DNA of 64,000 nucleotides from Agromyces flavus. GTDB lineage: Bacteria; Actinomycetota; Actinomycetes; Actinomycetales; Microbacteriaceae. Of the stretch, positions 34,858 through 42,017 are shown in pieces. Numbering within the stretch: the first letter of the stretch is position 1; every line of letters starts with the position of its first letter. The notes beneath the pieces are model-generated. The model did no database searches and was not told the origin of the DNA. It was given only the letters and a program-made list of their open reading frames with translations. Made by a program: the position numbers and the translations under genes. The stretch spans positions 2,170,001 through 2,234,000 of the forward strand of contig NZ_LT629755.1 in assembly GCF_900104685.1 (NCBI RefSeq). Direction: 5' to 3'.

Positions 34858-34894
34858 TTGACGGATGTCGCGCCATCCGCTGCAATATATTGCA
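34858..34894 (+). promoter_or_regulatory. acdS promoter overlapped by a palindromic operator
   Basis: TTGACG (34858-34863) and TGCAAT (34881-34886) are spaced 17 bp. The perfect 14-bp palindrome TGCAATATATTGCA (34881-34894) covers the -10 element. A repressor bound there would block transcription of the ACC deaminase gene that starts at 34951. The site looks like a GntR-type operator, but no regulator gene is adjacent. Confidence 0.68.
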
Positions 34895-34950
34895 TGCCGC
34901 CCCTGGTCGAGCGAGCCCCCCTCCCCGACCGCACCGACCGAAGGAGCCCC

Positions 34951-35973
34951 ATGGCCCTCGCCGACTTCCCCCGCCACCAGCTGACGTTCGGCCCCAGCCC
35001 GATCCACCCGGTCGACCGGCTCAGCGCCCACCTCGGCGGCGCCCGCGTCTGGATGAAGCGCGAGGACGTGAACAGCGGCCTCGCGTTCGGCGGCAACAAG
35101 ACCCGCAAGCTCGAGTACCTCGTACCGGACGCGCTCGCGAAGGGCGCCGACACGCTCGTGTCGATCGGCGGCGTGCAGTCCAACCACACGCGCCAGGTCG
35201 CGGCCGTCGCCGCGCACCTCGGCATGAAGGCCGTGCTGGTGCAGGAGCACTGGGTCGACTGGCCCGACTCCGTGAACGACCGCGTGGGCAACATCCTGCT
35301 CTCACGCCTGATGGGCGCCGACGTGCGCCTCTCCTCCGCGGGCTTCAGCATCGGGTTCCGCGAGTCGTGGAAGCAGGCGATCGCCGACGTCGAGACGGCC
35401 GGCGGCACGCCGTACGCGATCCCGGCCGGCGCATCCGACCACCCCCTCGGCGGGCTCGGCTTCGCGAACTGGGCGCACGAGGTCGCCGCGCAGGAGGAGG
35501 CGCTCGGCGTCTTCTTCGACACCATCGTGGTGTGCTCCGTCACGGGTTCGACGCACGCCGGCATGATCGCCGGCTTCGCCGACCTCGAGCACAACTTCGG
35601 CGGCCGGCCACGCCGCGTCATCGGCATCGACGCCTCGGCGAAGATCGACGAGACCCGCGACCAGGTGGCGCGCATCGCTCGCGACACGGCGGCGACGATC
35701 GGCCTCGGCCGCGACATCCGCGACGACGAGATCACGGTGCTCGAGGGCTGGGCGGGCGACCACTACGGCATCCCGGTCGAGTCGACCGACGAGGCCATGC
35801 GTCTCACGGGGAGCCTCGAGGGCGTCATCCTGGACCCGGTCTACGAGGGCAAGTCGATGGCCGGCCTGATCGAGCTGGTCTCGAGCGGCGACATCCCGAG
35901 GGACTCGAACGTGCTCTACGCCCACCTCGGCGGCCAGCCCGCCCTGAACGCCTACAGCGGCCGCTACCACTGA
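34951..35973 (+). CDS. acdS: 1-Aminocyclopropane-1-carboxylate deaminase
   Basis: This 340-residue PLP enzyme of the ACC deaminase/D-cysteine desulfhydrase family has the PLP lysine in [11 protein letters not shown] (Lys50) and the catalytic Ser in [23 protein letters not shown] carries the adjacent Tyr-Glu, and [11 protein letters not shown] the Leu, that distinguish true ACC deaminases from desulfhydrases. It would split ACC to 2-oxobutyrate and ammonia. This is typical of plant-associated bacteria that lower host ethylene. AAGGAG precedes ATG 34951. Control is probably through the palindrome over its promoter. Confidence 0.93.
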   Translation: MALADFPRHQLTFGPSPIHPVDRLSAHLGGARVWMKREDVNSGLAFGGNKTRKLEYLVPDALAKGADTLVSIGGVQSNHTRQVAAVAAHLGMKAVLVQEHWVDWPDSVNDRVGNILLSRLMGADVRLSSAGFSIGFRESWKQAIADVETAGGTPYAIPAGASDHPLGGLGFANWAHEVAAQEEALGVFFDTIVVCSVTGSTHAGMIAGFADLEHNFGGRPRRVIGIDASAKIDETRDQVARIARDTAATIGLGRDIRDDEITVLEGWAGDHYGIPVESTDEAMRLTGSLEGVILDPVYEGKSMAGLIELVSSGDIPRDSNVLYAHLGGQPALNAYSGRYH

Positions 35974-35993
35974 GCCGGGGCCAGCCCCGGCTC
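35972..35993 (+). terminator. Hairpin terminator of acdS
   Basis: GAGCCGGGG (35972-35980) pairs perfectly with CCCCGGCTC (35985-35993) around a CCAG loop. It starts within the acdS stop codon. A very stable hairpin with no U-tract. Confidence 0.7.
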
Positions 35994-36051
35994 GCCAGGT
36001 GACGCGAAACGTTGCTCGCGCCAGCACGAGGAGCAGAACGCGTCACCTGGC
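35994..36051. repeat. Long intergenic palindrome, GGTGAC family, copy 1
   Basis: Perfect 13-bp arms GCCAGGTGACGCG (35994-36006) and 36039-36051 enclose 32 nt with further partial pairing. The GGTGAC-to-GTCACC span is exactly 50 bp, as in the copy at 36553. It lies between acdS and the acetyltransferase gene. Possibly a mobile palindromic unit or a conserved terminator type. Confidence 0.65.
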
Positions 36052-36089
36052 GACACGCCGGCACCGACCTGGCCTGCGAGGATGGGCGG

Positions 36090-36554
36090 ATGACCGACGG
36101 GATCCGCTGCTCGTCCGACGCCGCCGAGCTCGACCGAGCCGTGGTGCACGAATGGCTGTCGCAGCACGCCTACTGGGCGCTCGACCGGCCGCGACAGGTG
36201 CAGGATGCCGCGATCGACGCGTCTCGCAACTACGGCGCCTACGACACGACGACCGGTGCGCAGCTCGGCTACGCGCGCGTGGTCACCGACGGCGTCACCT
36301 TCGCGTGGCTCTGCGACGTCATCGTCGACCCCGGCGCGCGCGGACGCGGAGTGGGCGTCGAGCTCGTCGGCTTCGTGCTCGCGGATCTCGAACCGCTCGG
36401 GCTCAAGCGCATCGCGCTCGCGACCGGCGACGCCCACGGACTGTACGCACGCTACGGCTTCACGCCGCTCCCGCATCCCGAGCAGTGGATGATCCGCGAG
36501 GCCGTCCCGCCCGTCAACGACTCGGTCGTGGTCGGCGAGCGAACCGCCACGTGA
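36090..36554 (+). CDS. GNAT-family N-acetyltransferase
   Basis: This 154-residue GNAT protein has strand 4 and the acetyl-CoA pyrophosphate loop in LCDVIVDPGARGRGVGVELV (R/QxxGxG/A near residue 80), then RIALATGDAHGLYARYGFTP, the usual last motif. EWLSQHAYWALDRPRQVQDA at the N-terminus marks the small subgroup often annotated as putative acetyltransferases of unknown substrate. ATG 36090 has only a weak G-rich leader. It is flanked by two copies of a long palindrome. Confidence 0.88.
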   Translation: MTDGIRCSSDAAELDRAVVHEWLSQHAYWALDRPRQVQDAAIDASRNYGAYDTTTGAQLGYARVVTDGVTFAWLCDVIVDPGARGRGVGVELVGFVLADLEPLGLKRIALATGDAHGLYARYGFTPLPHPEQWMIREAVPPVNDSVVVGERTAT

Positions 36555-36606
36555 GGTGACTCGGAACGCTCCCGACACGGCCCTGAGACGCATGTTGCGT
36601 CACCTC
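36553..36606. repeat. Long intergenic palindrome, GGTGAC family, copy 2
   Basis: GAGGTGAC (36553-36560) and GTCACCTC (36599-36606) are the outer arms. The GGTGAC-to-GTCACC span is exactly 50 bp, and the left part shares GGTGACnCGnAACGnT with the copy at 35994. It overlaps the acetyltransferase stop codon and lies before the convergent DUF2207-like gene. Confidence 0.58.
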
Positions 36607-36635
36607 GCGACACGTCGACGGATGGCGGGACGGGG

Positions 36636-37892
36636 TCAGCTGCCGCCGTCGCCGCCTCCTCCCCCGCCGCCATCGAAGCCGCCGCCGTCGAAGCCTCCCC
36701 CGAAAGCCCCTCCGTCGCCCCAGTCCCCGATGGCCCCGTCGCCGCCGTCGCCGACACCGGCCCAGAGCCCGCGCTCCCCCATCGTCGTGAGGCGGTACGC
36801 CTGGAACTCCGCGAGCGCCTCCTCGTCGGACGCCGTGACCGCCGGCGGCGTCGCTCGTGCGAACCCGAGGCGCAGGGCGGCGATGCAGGACTCGAGACGT
36901 TCCGCGGAGAAGGGGTGATCGCACCGGTACCAGTCGGGCACGGCCTTCGTCTGCTGGACGAGCTCGGCGAACCGCGCGATCACGTCGGCGCGATCGAACA
37001 GGACCGCCCACGGGAGCAGCCGAGCGCCCTCGGAGAGGGTGCCGAACGTCGGGGACAACAGCCGCTCCGGCTGCGATCGCTCCCGGAGGTCGATGCCTGC
37101 CGGATCCAGCGCTCCCATCCGCAACCTGATCATGATCCAGACCATGAACCCGACCAGGCCCGTCACGATCGCGATCCCGGCGAGCACGTATCCCTCTCCG
37201 GTCTGCAGTCCGTAGCCGGCGATCGCGAACCCGCCCACGACGGCGATGGTGTTGCCGAGGACGAAGGCGATGCGCCAGCGCCGCGGGATGACGTCCATGA
37301 AGCGCCGCCTCGCGCTCGCCGTCCCGACCGCCCAGGTCGTGCGGAGCTCGGGCATCATGTCGGACCTCAGCCGTGCCGGGACGCGGAGCGCCGCGTGCGG
37401 CGCGGCACCTCCGAAGAGGGCGCGCGCGACCCCGGCATCGTCCGCGTCCACCTCGCTCGCGCGATCCAGGTCCGGGCCGTCCGCGCGGCGCTCGACCCAG
37501 ATCCTCCGTCCACCCGGCGAGTCATCGCCGGGCGAGGTGACCCCGCCCTCATCGACGATGCGCAGCACCCCCTCGATCGCAAGGCGGAGCACGGCAGCCG
37601 CCAGCCACCGCTCCCGGCCCATGCCGGTCACGAAGATGACCGCGATCAGGCCCGCCTGGTCGGGTGCGACGGCGACATCAGGCCCGTTCGCGATCGAGCC
37701 TCTCCACCACAGCACGCCGACGACGATCATCGCCACGATCGTGCCGACCGCGATCAGGACGATGAGATCCGCGACCGGGAGCGGCAGCACCGCCCCGGCG
37801 GCCACTGCCGCGGGCGATCCGACCCCTTCACCGGTGTCTGCTGCCGCACCGATTCCGAGCTGCGGCAGGGCCGGGACGAACGAGCGTCCCAC
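36636..37892 (-). CDS. DUF2207-like membrane protein with glycine-rich tail
   Basis: This 418-residue protein has a membrane helix near residues 41-63 (ADLIVLIAVGTIVAMIVVGV), a cytoplasmic region and two further helices (AFVLGNTIAVVGGFAIAGYG, VLAGIAIVTGLVGFMVWIMI). FGTLSEGARLLPWAVLF and PDWYRCDHPFSAERLE match the C-terminal half of DUF2207 proteins. It ends in a Gly/Asp tail (GGGFDGGGFDGGGGGGGDGG), also usual there. The extracellular DUF2207 domain and signal peptide are missing, so it is a short form. The GTG start has TACCCT 6 nt upstream, fitting a leaderless message. Confidence 0.72.
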   Translation of the reverse strand: MGRSFVPALPQLGIGAAADTGEGVGSPAAVAAGAVLPLPVADLIVLIAVGTIVAMIVVGVLWWRGSIANGPDVAVAPDQAGLIAVIFVTGMGRERWLAAAVLRLAIEGVLRIVDEGGVTSPGDDSPGGRRIWVERRADGPDLDRASEVDADDAGVARALFGGAAPHAALRVPARLRSDMMPELRTTWAVGTASARRRFMDVIPRRWRIAFVLGNTIAVVGGFAIAGYGLQTGEGYVLAGIAIVTGLVGFMVWIMIRLRMGALDPAGIDLRERSQPERLLSPTFGTLSEGARLLPWAVLFDRADVIARFAELVQQTKAVPDWYRCDHPFSAERLESCIAALRLGFARATPPAVTASDEEALAEFQAYRLTTMGERGLWAGVGDGGDGAIGDWGDGGAFGGGFDGGGFDGGGGGGGDGGS

Positions 37893-37989
37893 GAGCTCAG
37901 GGTACCGCTCGGCCCCATCCGCGAATTCCCCGCGTTCGGGGGCGGGCGGGGCGGATGGCGCGCCCAGCCGCGGCGCCTATCCTCGTCGG

Positions 37990-38871
37990 GTGACCCCGAC
38001 CGCTCCCACCGCGTCCGCGACCGTGCTCGCCGTGGACGAGTGGCGCGCGCGCGAGGAGGCCCACGCCGATTGCGCCGACGCGCTCACGACGGGCCATCGG
38101 GCGCGCCGGGCGCGGGGTGAGTCGCATCCCATCGAGGACTTCCTCTTCACGTACTACTCGTACTCCCCCTCGCTGCTGCGTCGGTGGCACCCGGGCGCGG
38201 GCGTCGAGCTCGCGGATGCCGCGGGCACCCCGCGCGCGGAGTGGCGCTGGTACGCGCGGGGCGCGACATCCGCCGGCCTGATCGTCGACGTCGAGGCGAT
38301 GCTGCGCGAGAAGGGGCCGCAGCTGCGGGCGGTCGAGCGGATGCTGCGGCGCACGGCGGCGAGGCCCGGCCGGTTCGGCTGCTTCGGCCTGCACGAGTGG
38401 GCAATGGTCTACCGGCAGGGCGAGCATCGCCACCCGGTGCCGCTGCGCCTCGGCCAGGCCGCGACCGACGAGGTCGTCGAGGCCCACGACGTGCGCTGCA
38501 CGCACTTCGACGCGTTCCGGTTCTTCACGCCCGACGCGGTGCCGCGCAACCGGTTCGCGCCCACGCGCGCATCCCAGCCGGAACTCGAGCAGCCCGGGTG
38601 CCTGCACGCCGGCATGGACGTGTACAAGTGGGCGGTCAAGCTCGGCCCGCTCGTGCCGGGTGAATTGCTGCTCGACGCGTTCGAGCTCGCCCGCGACATC
38701 CGGTACCTCGATATGCAGGCCTCGCCGTACGACATGGCGCCGTGGGGCGGCGAGCCCGTACGCATCGAGACGCCCGAGGGCAAGGCGGAGTACGTCCGTC
38801 GGCAGCGCGGGTTCGCCGAGCGCGGCAACGCCCTGCGCGAGCGCATCCTCGAGGCGTGGTCCGCATCCTGA
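37990..38871 (+). CDS. Conserved protein annotated in relatives as 3-methyladenine DNA glycosylase
   Basis: This 293-residue cytoplasmic protein belongs to an actinobacterial family often named 3-methyladenine DNA glycosylase. I see no HhH-GPD or AlkA motif, so that name should be treated with caution. Recognisable family segments are ARRARGESHPIEDFLFTYYS, RRWHPGAGVELADA, GCFGLHEWAMVYRQGEHRHP, and VRIETPEGKAEYVRRQRGFA near the end. Many conserved His, Tyr and Arg residues suggest an enzyme. The GTG at 37990 has TATCCT exactly 6 nt upstream, a leaderless signature. Confidence 0.78.
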   Translation: MTPTAPTASATVLAVDEWRAREEAHADCADALTTGHRARRARGESHPIEDFLFTYYSYSPSLLRRWHPGAGVELADAAGTPRAEWRWYARGATSAGLIVDVEAMLREKGPQLRAVERMLRRTAARPGRFGCFGLHEWAMVYRQGEHRHPVPLRLGQAATDEVVEAHDVRCTHFDAFRFFTPDAVPRNRFAPTRASQPELEQPGCLHAGMDVYKWAVKLGPLVPGELLLDAFELARDIRYLDMQASPYDMAPWGGEPVRIETPEGKAEYVRRQRGFAERGNALRERILEAWSAS

Positions 38872-38919
38872 CCAGGGCCGCCCTTGTCGCGTGTCGGTGG
38901 TGCGTCGTAGCGTCGGCCC

Positions 38920-39267
38920 ATGGACGATCGAGACCGCGGGCGGGCACGCCTCGACGAGATCGCGCCCGAGTTCCTCGGCCGGCCCGGGGTCGGCTTCGGG
39001 CGCATGTTCGGCTCCGACGGCTTGTCGATCCGGGGCAAGTTCTTCGCGTTCACCGCGCACACGGGCGACCTCGTCGTGAAGCTCGACCGCGACCGCATCG
39101 GCGAGCTCGGCCTCGACAACATGGTCATGCGCGGTCGGGCCATGGCCGAGTGGGCGGTCGTGCCGCTCGCCGAGAGCGCCGATCGCTGGCGGGCCGTCGC
39201 CGAGGAGGGGCTCGCCTTCGTCGACTCGATCACCCCGGGGGCCGCCGATGACGCGCCGACCGCGTGA
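38920..39267 (+). CDS. TfoX N-terminal domain protein
   Basis: This 115-residue protein has the TfoX/Sxy N-terminal domain. It shows VGFGRMFGSDGLSIRGKFFA, typical of the single-domain actinobacterial form (MmcQ/YjbR-like size), and VVKLDRDRIGELGLDNMVMR. Sxy in gammaproteobacteria controls competence; the role of these short forms is unknown. A promoter TTGTCG-N18-TAGCGT (38884-38913) ends 6 nt before the ATG, so the message is probably leaderless. Confidence 0.85.
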   Translation: MDDRDRGRARLDEIAPEFLGRPGVGFGRMFGSDGLSIRGKFFAFTAHTGDLVVKLDRDRIGELGLDNMVMRGRAMAEWAVVPLAESADRWRAVAEEGLAFVDSITPGAADDAPTA

Positions 39268-39348
39268 GCGCGCGCGGTGTTAGCATCGCGCTCGACGGCA
39301 GCCCGTGCTGGCGCCGCCGATGCCGATCGCACCCGACAGGAGCCGCGC

Positions 39349-40125
39349 ATGCCCGGACCCGATGACCTCGTCGCCGGTGCGCCGGCCTGGGTCGACGTGA
39401 CCACGACCGACCTCGAGCGCACGGTCGCGTTCTACCAGGCCCTCTTCGGCTGGACCGCCGAACACGGCGACGACCGCGACGGCGGTTACGTCACGTTCCG
39501 CCACGACGGCGAGCGCGTCGCGGGTGCGGCGCGGCGGCAGGAGTCCGATCCGGCGCCGCCGCACTGGACCGTCTACCTGCTCACGTACAACGCCGCCGCG
39601 ACGAGCGAGCGCATCGCCGAGGCCGGCGGCACCGTCCTGTTCGAGCCGCTCGACATCCCCGAGATGGGCGTCATGGGGCTCGCGATCGACGCGACCGGGG
39701 CCGTGGTCGGGTACTGGCAGCCGGGCGGGCTCGCGGGCTTCGACGCATTCGGCATGGCCGACACCCCGGCCTGGTTCGAGCTCGCCGCGAGCGACTTCGA
39801 CGCGGCCGAGCGGTTCTACGCGCACGCGTTCCACTGGAGCGTCGACCACGGCGAGGGTGAACCCCGGTACGGCGTCTACACGCACGCGCACCGCAACTAC
39901 GCGGGCATCCTCGACGCGAAGGAACTGCTGGGCGCCGACCTGCCGCCGTCGTGGAGCGTCGCCTTCGGCGTCGAGGACGTCGAGCGTTCGGTCGAGCGGG
40001 CGATCGCCGCCGGCGCGACGCTCGTCGTCCCGCCGTGGGACGTGCCGGCGGGCCGCCGGGCCGGGCTGACCGATCCGACCGGCGCGTACTTCGTCGTCGC
40101 ATCCGAAGCTGAAGGGGCCGTCTAG
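39349..40125 (+). CDS. VOC-family protein with two glyoxalase modules
   Basis: This 258-residue protein has two VOC domains, about residues 10-125 (PAWVDVTTTDLERTVAFYQA) and 135-255 (PAWFELAASDFDAAERFYAH). Both show the FY and FGW/FHW motifs of the antibiotic-resistance-like hydroxylase group, and AYFVVASEAEGAV closes it. CAGGAG lies upstream of ATG 39349. The next gene, a flavoprotein, starts on the base after its stop codon, so the two are cotranscribed. Function unknown. Confidence 0.88.
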   Translation: MPGPDDLVAGAPAWVDVTTTDLERTVAFYQALFGWTAEHGDDRDGGYVTFRHDGERVAGAARRQESDPAPPHWTVYLLTYNAAATSERIAEAGGTVLFEPLDIPEMGVMGLAIDATGAVVGYWQPGGLAGFDAFGMADTPAWFELAASDFDAAERFYAHAFHWSVDHGEGEPRYGVYTHAHRNYAGILDAKELLGADLPPSWSVAFGVEDVERSVERAIAAGATLVVPPWDVPAGRRAGLTDPTGAYFVVASEAEGAV

Positions 40126-41073
40126 ATGGGCGGCACGGCCTGGGACGTCGTGATCGTCGGCGGCGGCAGCGCGGGCCTCAGCGCCGCACTCATGCTCGGC
40201 CGTTCGCGCCGTCGGGTGCTCGTCGTCGACGGCGGCGAGCCGCGCAACCGGGTCGCGGGCCACATGCACGGCGTGCTCGGGCGCGACCACACCTCTCCGC
40301 TCGACCTGCTCGCCGCGGGCCGGTCCGAGCTCGCACGCTACGACGACGTCGCGATCGAGTCCGCGACGGTCGCGTCGGTCACGGCGTCCGACGACGACGA
40401 GCCGGCGTTCGAGGTCGTGCTCTCGTCGGGCGAGCGGCACACCGCTCGCCGCATCCTCGTCGCCACCGGCCTGCGCGACCGCCTCCCCGACATCCCCGGG
40501 CTGGCCGAGCACTGGGGCACCGGCGTGGTGTCGTGTCCGTACTGCGACGGGTGGGAGGTGCGCGACCGGCGCATCGCGGTGATCCCGACCTCGGCCGCCA
40601 ACGCGCACCAGGCGCAGCTGCTCCGGCAGCTCTCGTCCGACGTGGCCTTCCACGCGCAGGGCGTCTCGCTGCCTGCCCCGGCCCGGGCATCGCTCGAGGC
40701 CCGCGGCATCTCGATCGACGAGCGCGCGATCGCCGAGGTGGTCGCCGACGGCGACGGCCGCGTGCGCGCCATCCGCTACGACGACGGCAGCGAACGCGAG
40801 GTCGACGCGATCTTCGTCGCACCGCGTCCGGAGCCGAACGACGAGGTGCTGCAGCAGGTGCGAGCCCGGCGCATGCGGAACGACGGCGTGGACTGGGTGC
40901 TCGTCGACGAGGACGGCCGCACGAGCGTGCGCGGCGTGTGGGCCGCCGGCAATGTCGTGACGGCGCGCGCGACCGTGCCGGGTTCGATGGCCGCGGGCAA
41001 CACGGCGGGCGCCGCCATCAACGCCGACCTCATCGACGCCGACATCCGCGCCGCGGTCGCCGCGGTCGGCTGA
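40126..41073 (+). CDS. NAD(P)/FAD-dependent oxidoreductase, thioredoxin reductase-like
   Basis: This 315-residue flavoprotein has the FAD motif DVVIVGGGSAGLSAALMLGR (about residues 7-26), ILVATGLRDRLPDIPGL, a redox-active CPYC pair (VVSCPYCDGWEVRD, near residue 140), and GVWAAGNVVTARATVPGSMA before the last FAD contact. The NAD(P)-binding GxGxxA motif is replaced by IPTSAANAH, so its pyridine nucleotide site is unusual. It belongs to the TrxB-like group with unknown partners. It starts directly after the VOC gene's stop. Confidence 0.88.
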   Translation: MGGTAWDVVIVGGGSAGLSAALMLGRSRRRVLVVDGGEPRNRVAGHMHGVLGRDHTSPLDLLAAGRSELARYDDVAIESATVASVTASDDDEPAFEVVLSSGERHTARRILVATGLRDRLPDIPGLAEHWGTGVVSCPYCDGWEVRDRRIAVIPTSAANAHQAQLLRQLSSDVAFHAQGVSLPAPARASLEARGISIDERAIAEVVADGDGRVRAIRYDDGSEREVDAIFVAPRPEPNDEVLQQVRARRMRNDGVDWVLVDEDGRTSVRGVWAAGNVVTARATVPGSMAAGNTAGAAINADLIDADIRAAVAAVG

Positions 41074-41152
41074 GGCGCGGCGGCCAGCCACCTCCGCGAT
41101 CGGGGGGTTCGCCGCATGTCGGCGTCGAGCGACCCATCGGTACCGTCGGCGC

Positions 41153-41920
41153 ATGACCGCGACCTCGACCCACGCACCCGACGTCGACGCCTCCGCTGAG
41201 TCGGGGCACGACCACGTCGGCCGCCCTCGCGGGAACCGACGCATGGGCGCTCGCATCGGCTGGACCTGGGTCCTCCTCAGCTCGCTCGCGATCGCGGCGT
41301 TCGCCGTGGTGCCGTACCTCACCGCCCCGCTGGCGGAATCGTCGGGCGGTCTCGCCTCGTCGTACGACGGCCGTCCGGCGCCGGTGCTCGTCGCGCTCTA
41401 CGTGCACATCGTCGGCGGCGGCCTGGCGCTGGTGCTGGGGCCGCTGCAGTTCTGGCGGCGCCTGCGGACGCGCCATCCGCTCGCCCATCGCTGGATCGGT
41501 CGGACCTACCTCGTCGCGGTCGGCGCGGCGGCGATCGCGGGCCTCGTGCTCGCGCCGGTGAACGGGGCCGGCTTGGTGGGGCTCTTCGGGTTCGGGGCGC
41601 TCGGCGTGCTGTGGCTGCTGACCGGCTGGCGGGGCTACCGCGCGATCCGGGCGCGGGATGTCGCGAGCCACCGGGCGTGGATGATGCGCAACTTCGCCCT
41701 CACGTACGCCGCCGTCACGCTACGGATCTGGTTGCCGCTGCTCATCGTCGCGCAGATCCCTTCGGCGGGCGCGGGCGGGTTCGATGCGGATGCCGCCTTC
41801 GCGAACGCGTACGCCGTGGTGCCGTTCCTCTGCTGTCTGCCGAACCTCATCGTCGCGGAGTGGCTGATCCGGCGCCGCGGGCTGCCGTCGTTCCGACTCG
41901 CCCCGCCGGTCGCCGTCTGA
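41153..41920 (+). CDS. DUF2306 membrane protein
   Basis: This 255-residue protein has about seven helices. LVALYVHIVGGGLALVLGPL, LRTRHPLAHRWIGRTYLVAV and DVASHRAWMMRNFALTYAAV carry the conserved histidines of the DUF2306 family, which look like haem or metal ligands. The N-terminal 40 residues are polar and include HAPDVDASAESGHDH. TACCGT at 41141-41146 ends 6 nt before the ATG, so it is likely leaderless. Function unknown. Confidence 0.88.
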   Translation: MTATSTHAPDVDASAESGHDHVGRPRGNRRMGARIGWTWVLLSSLAIAAFAVVPYLTAPLAESSGGLASSYDGRPAPVLVALYVHIVGGGLALVLGPLQFWRRLRTRHPLAHRWIGRTYLVAVGAAAIAGLVLAPVNGAGLVGLFGFGALGVLWLLTGWRGYRAIRARDVASHRAWMMRNFALTYAAVTLRIWLPLLIVAQIPSAGAGGFDADAAFANAYAVVPFLCCLPNLIVAEWLIRRRGLPSFRLAPPVAV

Positions 41921-41952
41921 ACGGGGCGCGGATGGACGACGCCCCTGACGGG

Positions 41953-41994
41953 CGACGGGCGCCCGACCTCCGGGAGGGAGTCGGACGCCCGTCG
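41953..41994. terminator. Bidirectional hairpin terminator
   Basis: Arms of 15 nt (41953-41967, CGACGGGCGCCCGAC, and 41980-41994) pair with a single mismatch around a 12-nt loop that itself contains CTCC/GGAG. It lies between the convergent DUF2306 and GH3 genes. Confidence 0.8.
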
Positions 41995-42017
41995 CGGTCG
42001 TTCACCGCGTCACTGCG

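Noticed and set aside
37246..37989. N-terminal extension of the glycosylase-named protein frame
   Set aside because: It is antisense to the DUF2207-like gene, and the family start fits GTG 37990 with a -10 element 6 nt upstream.
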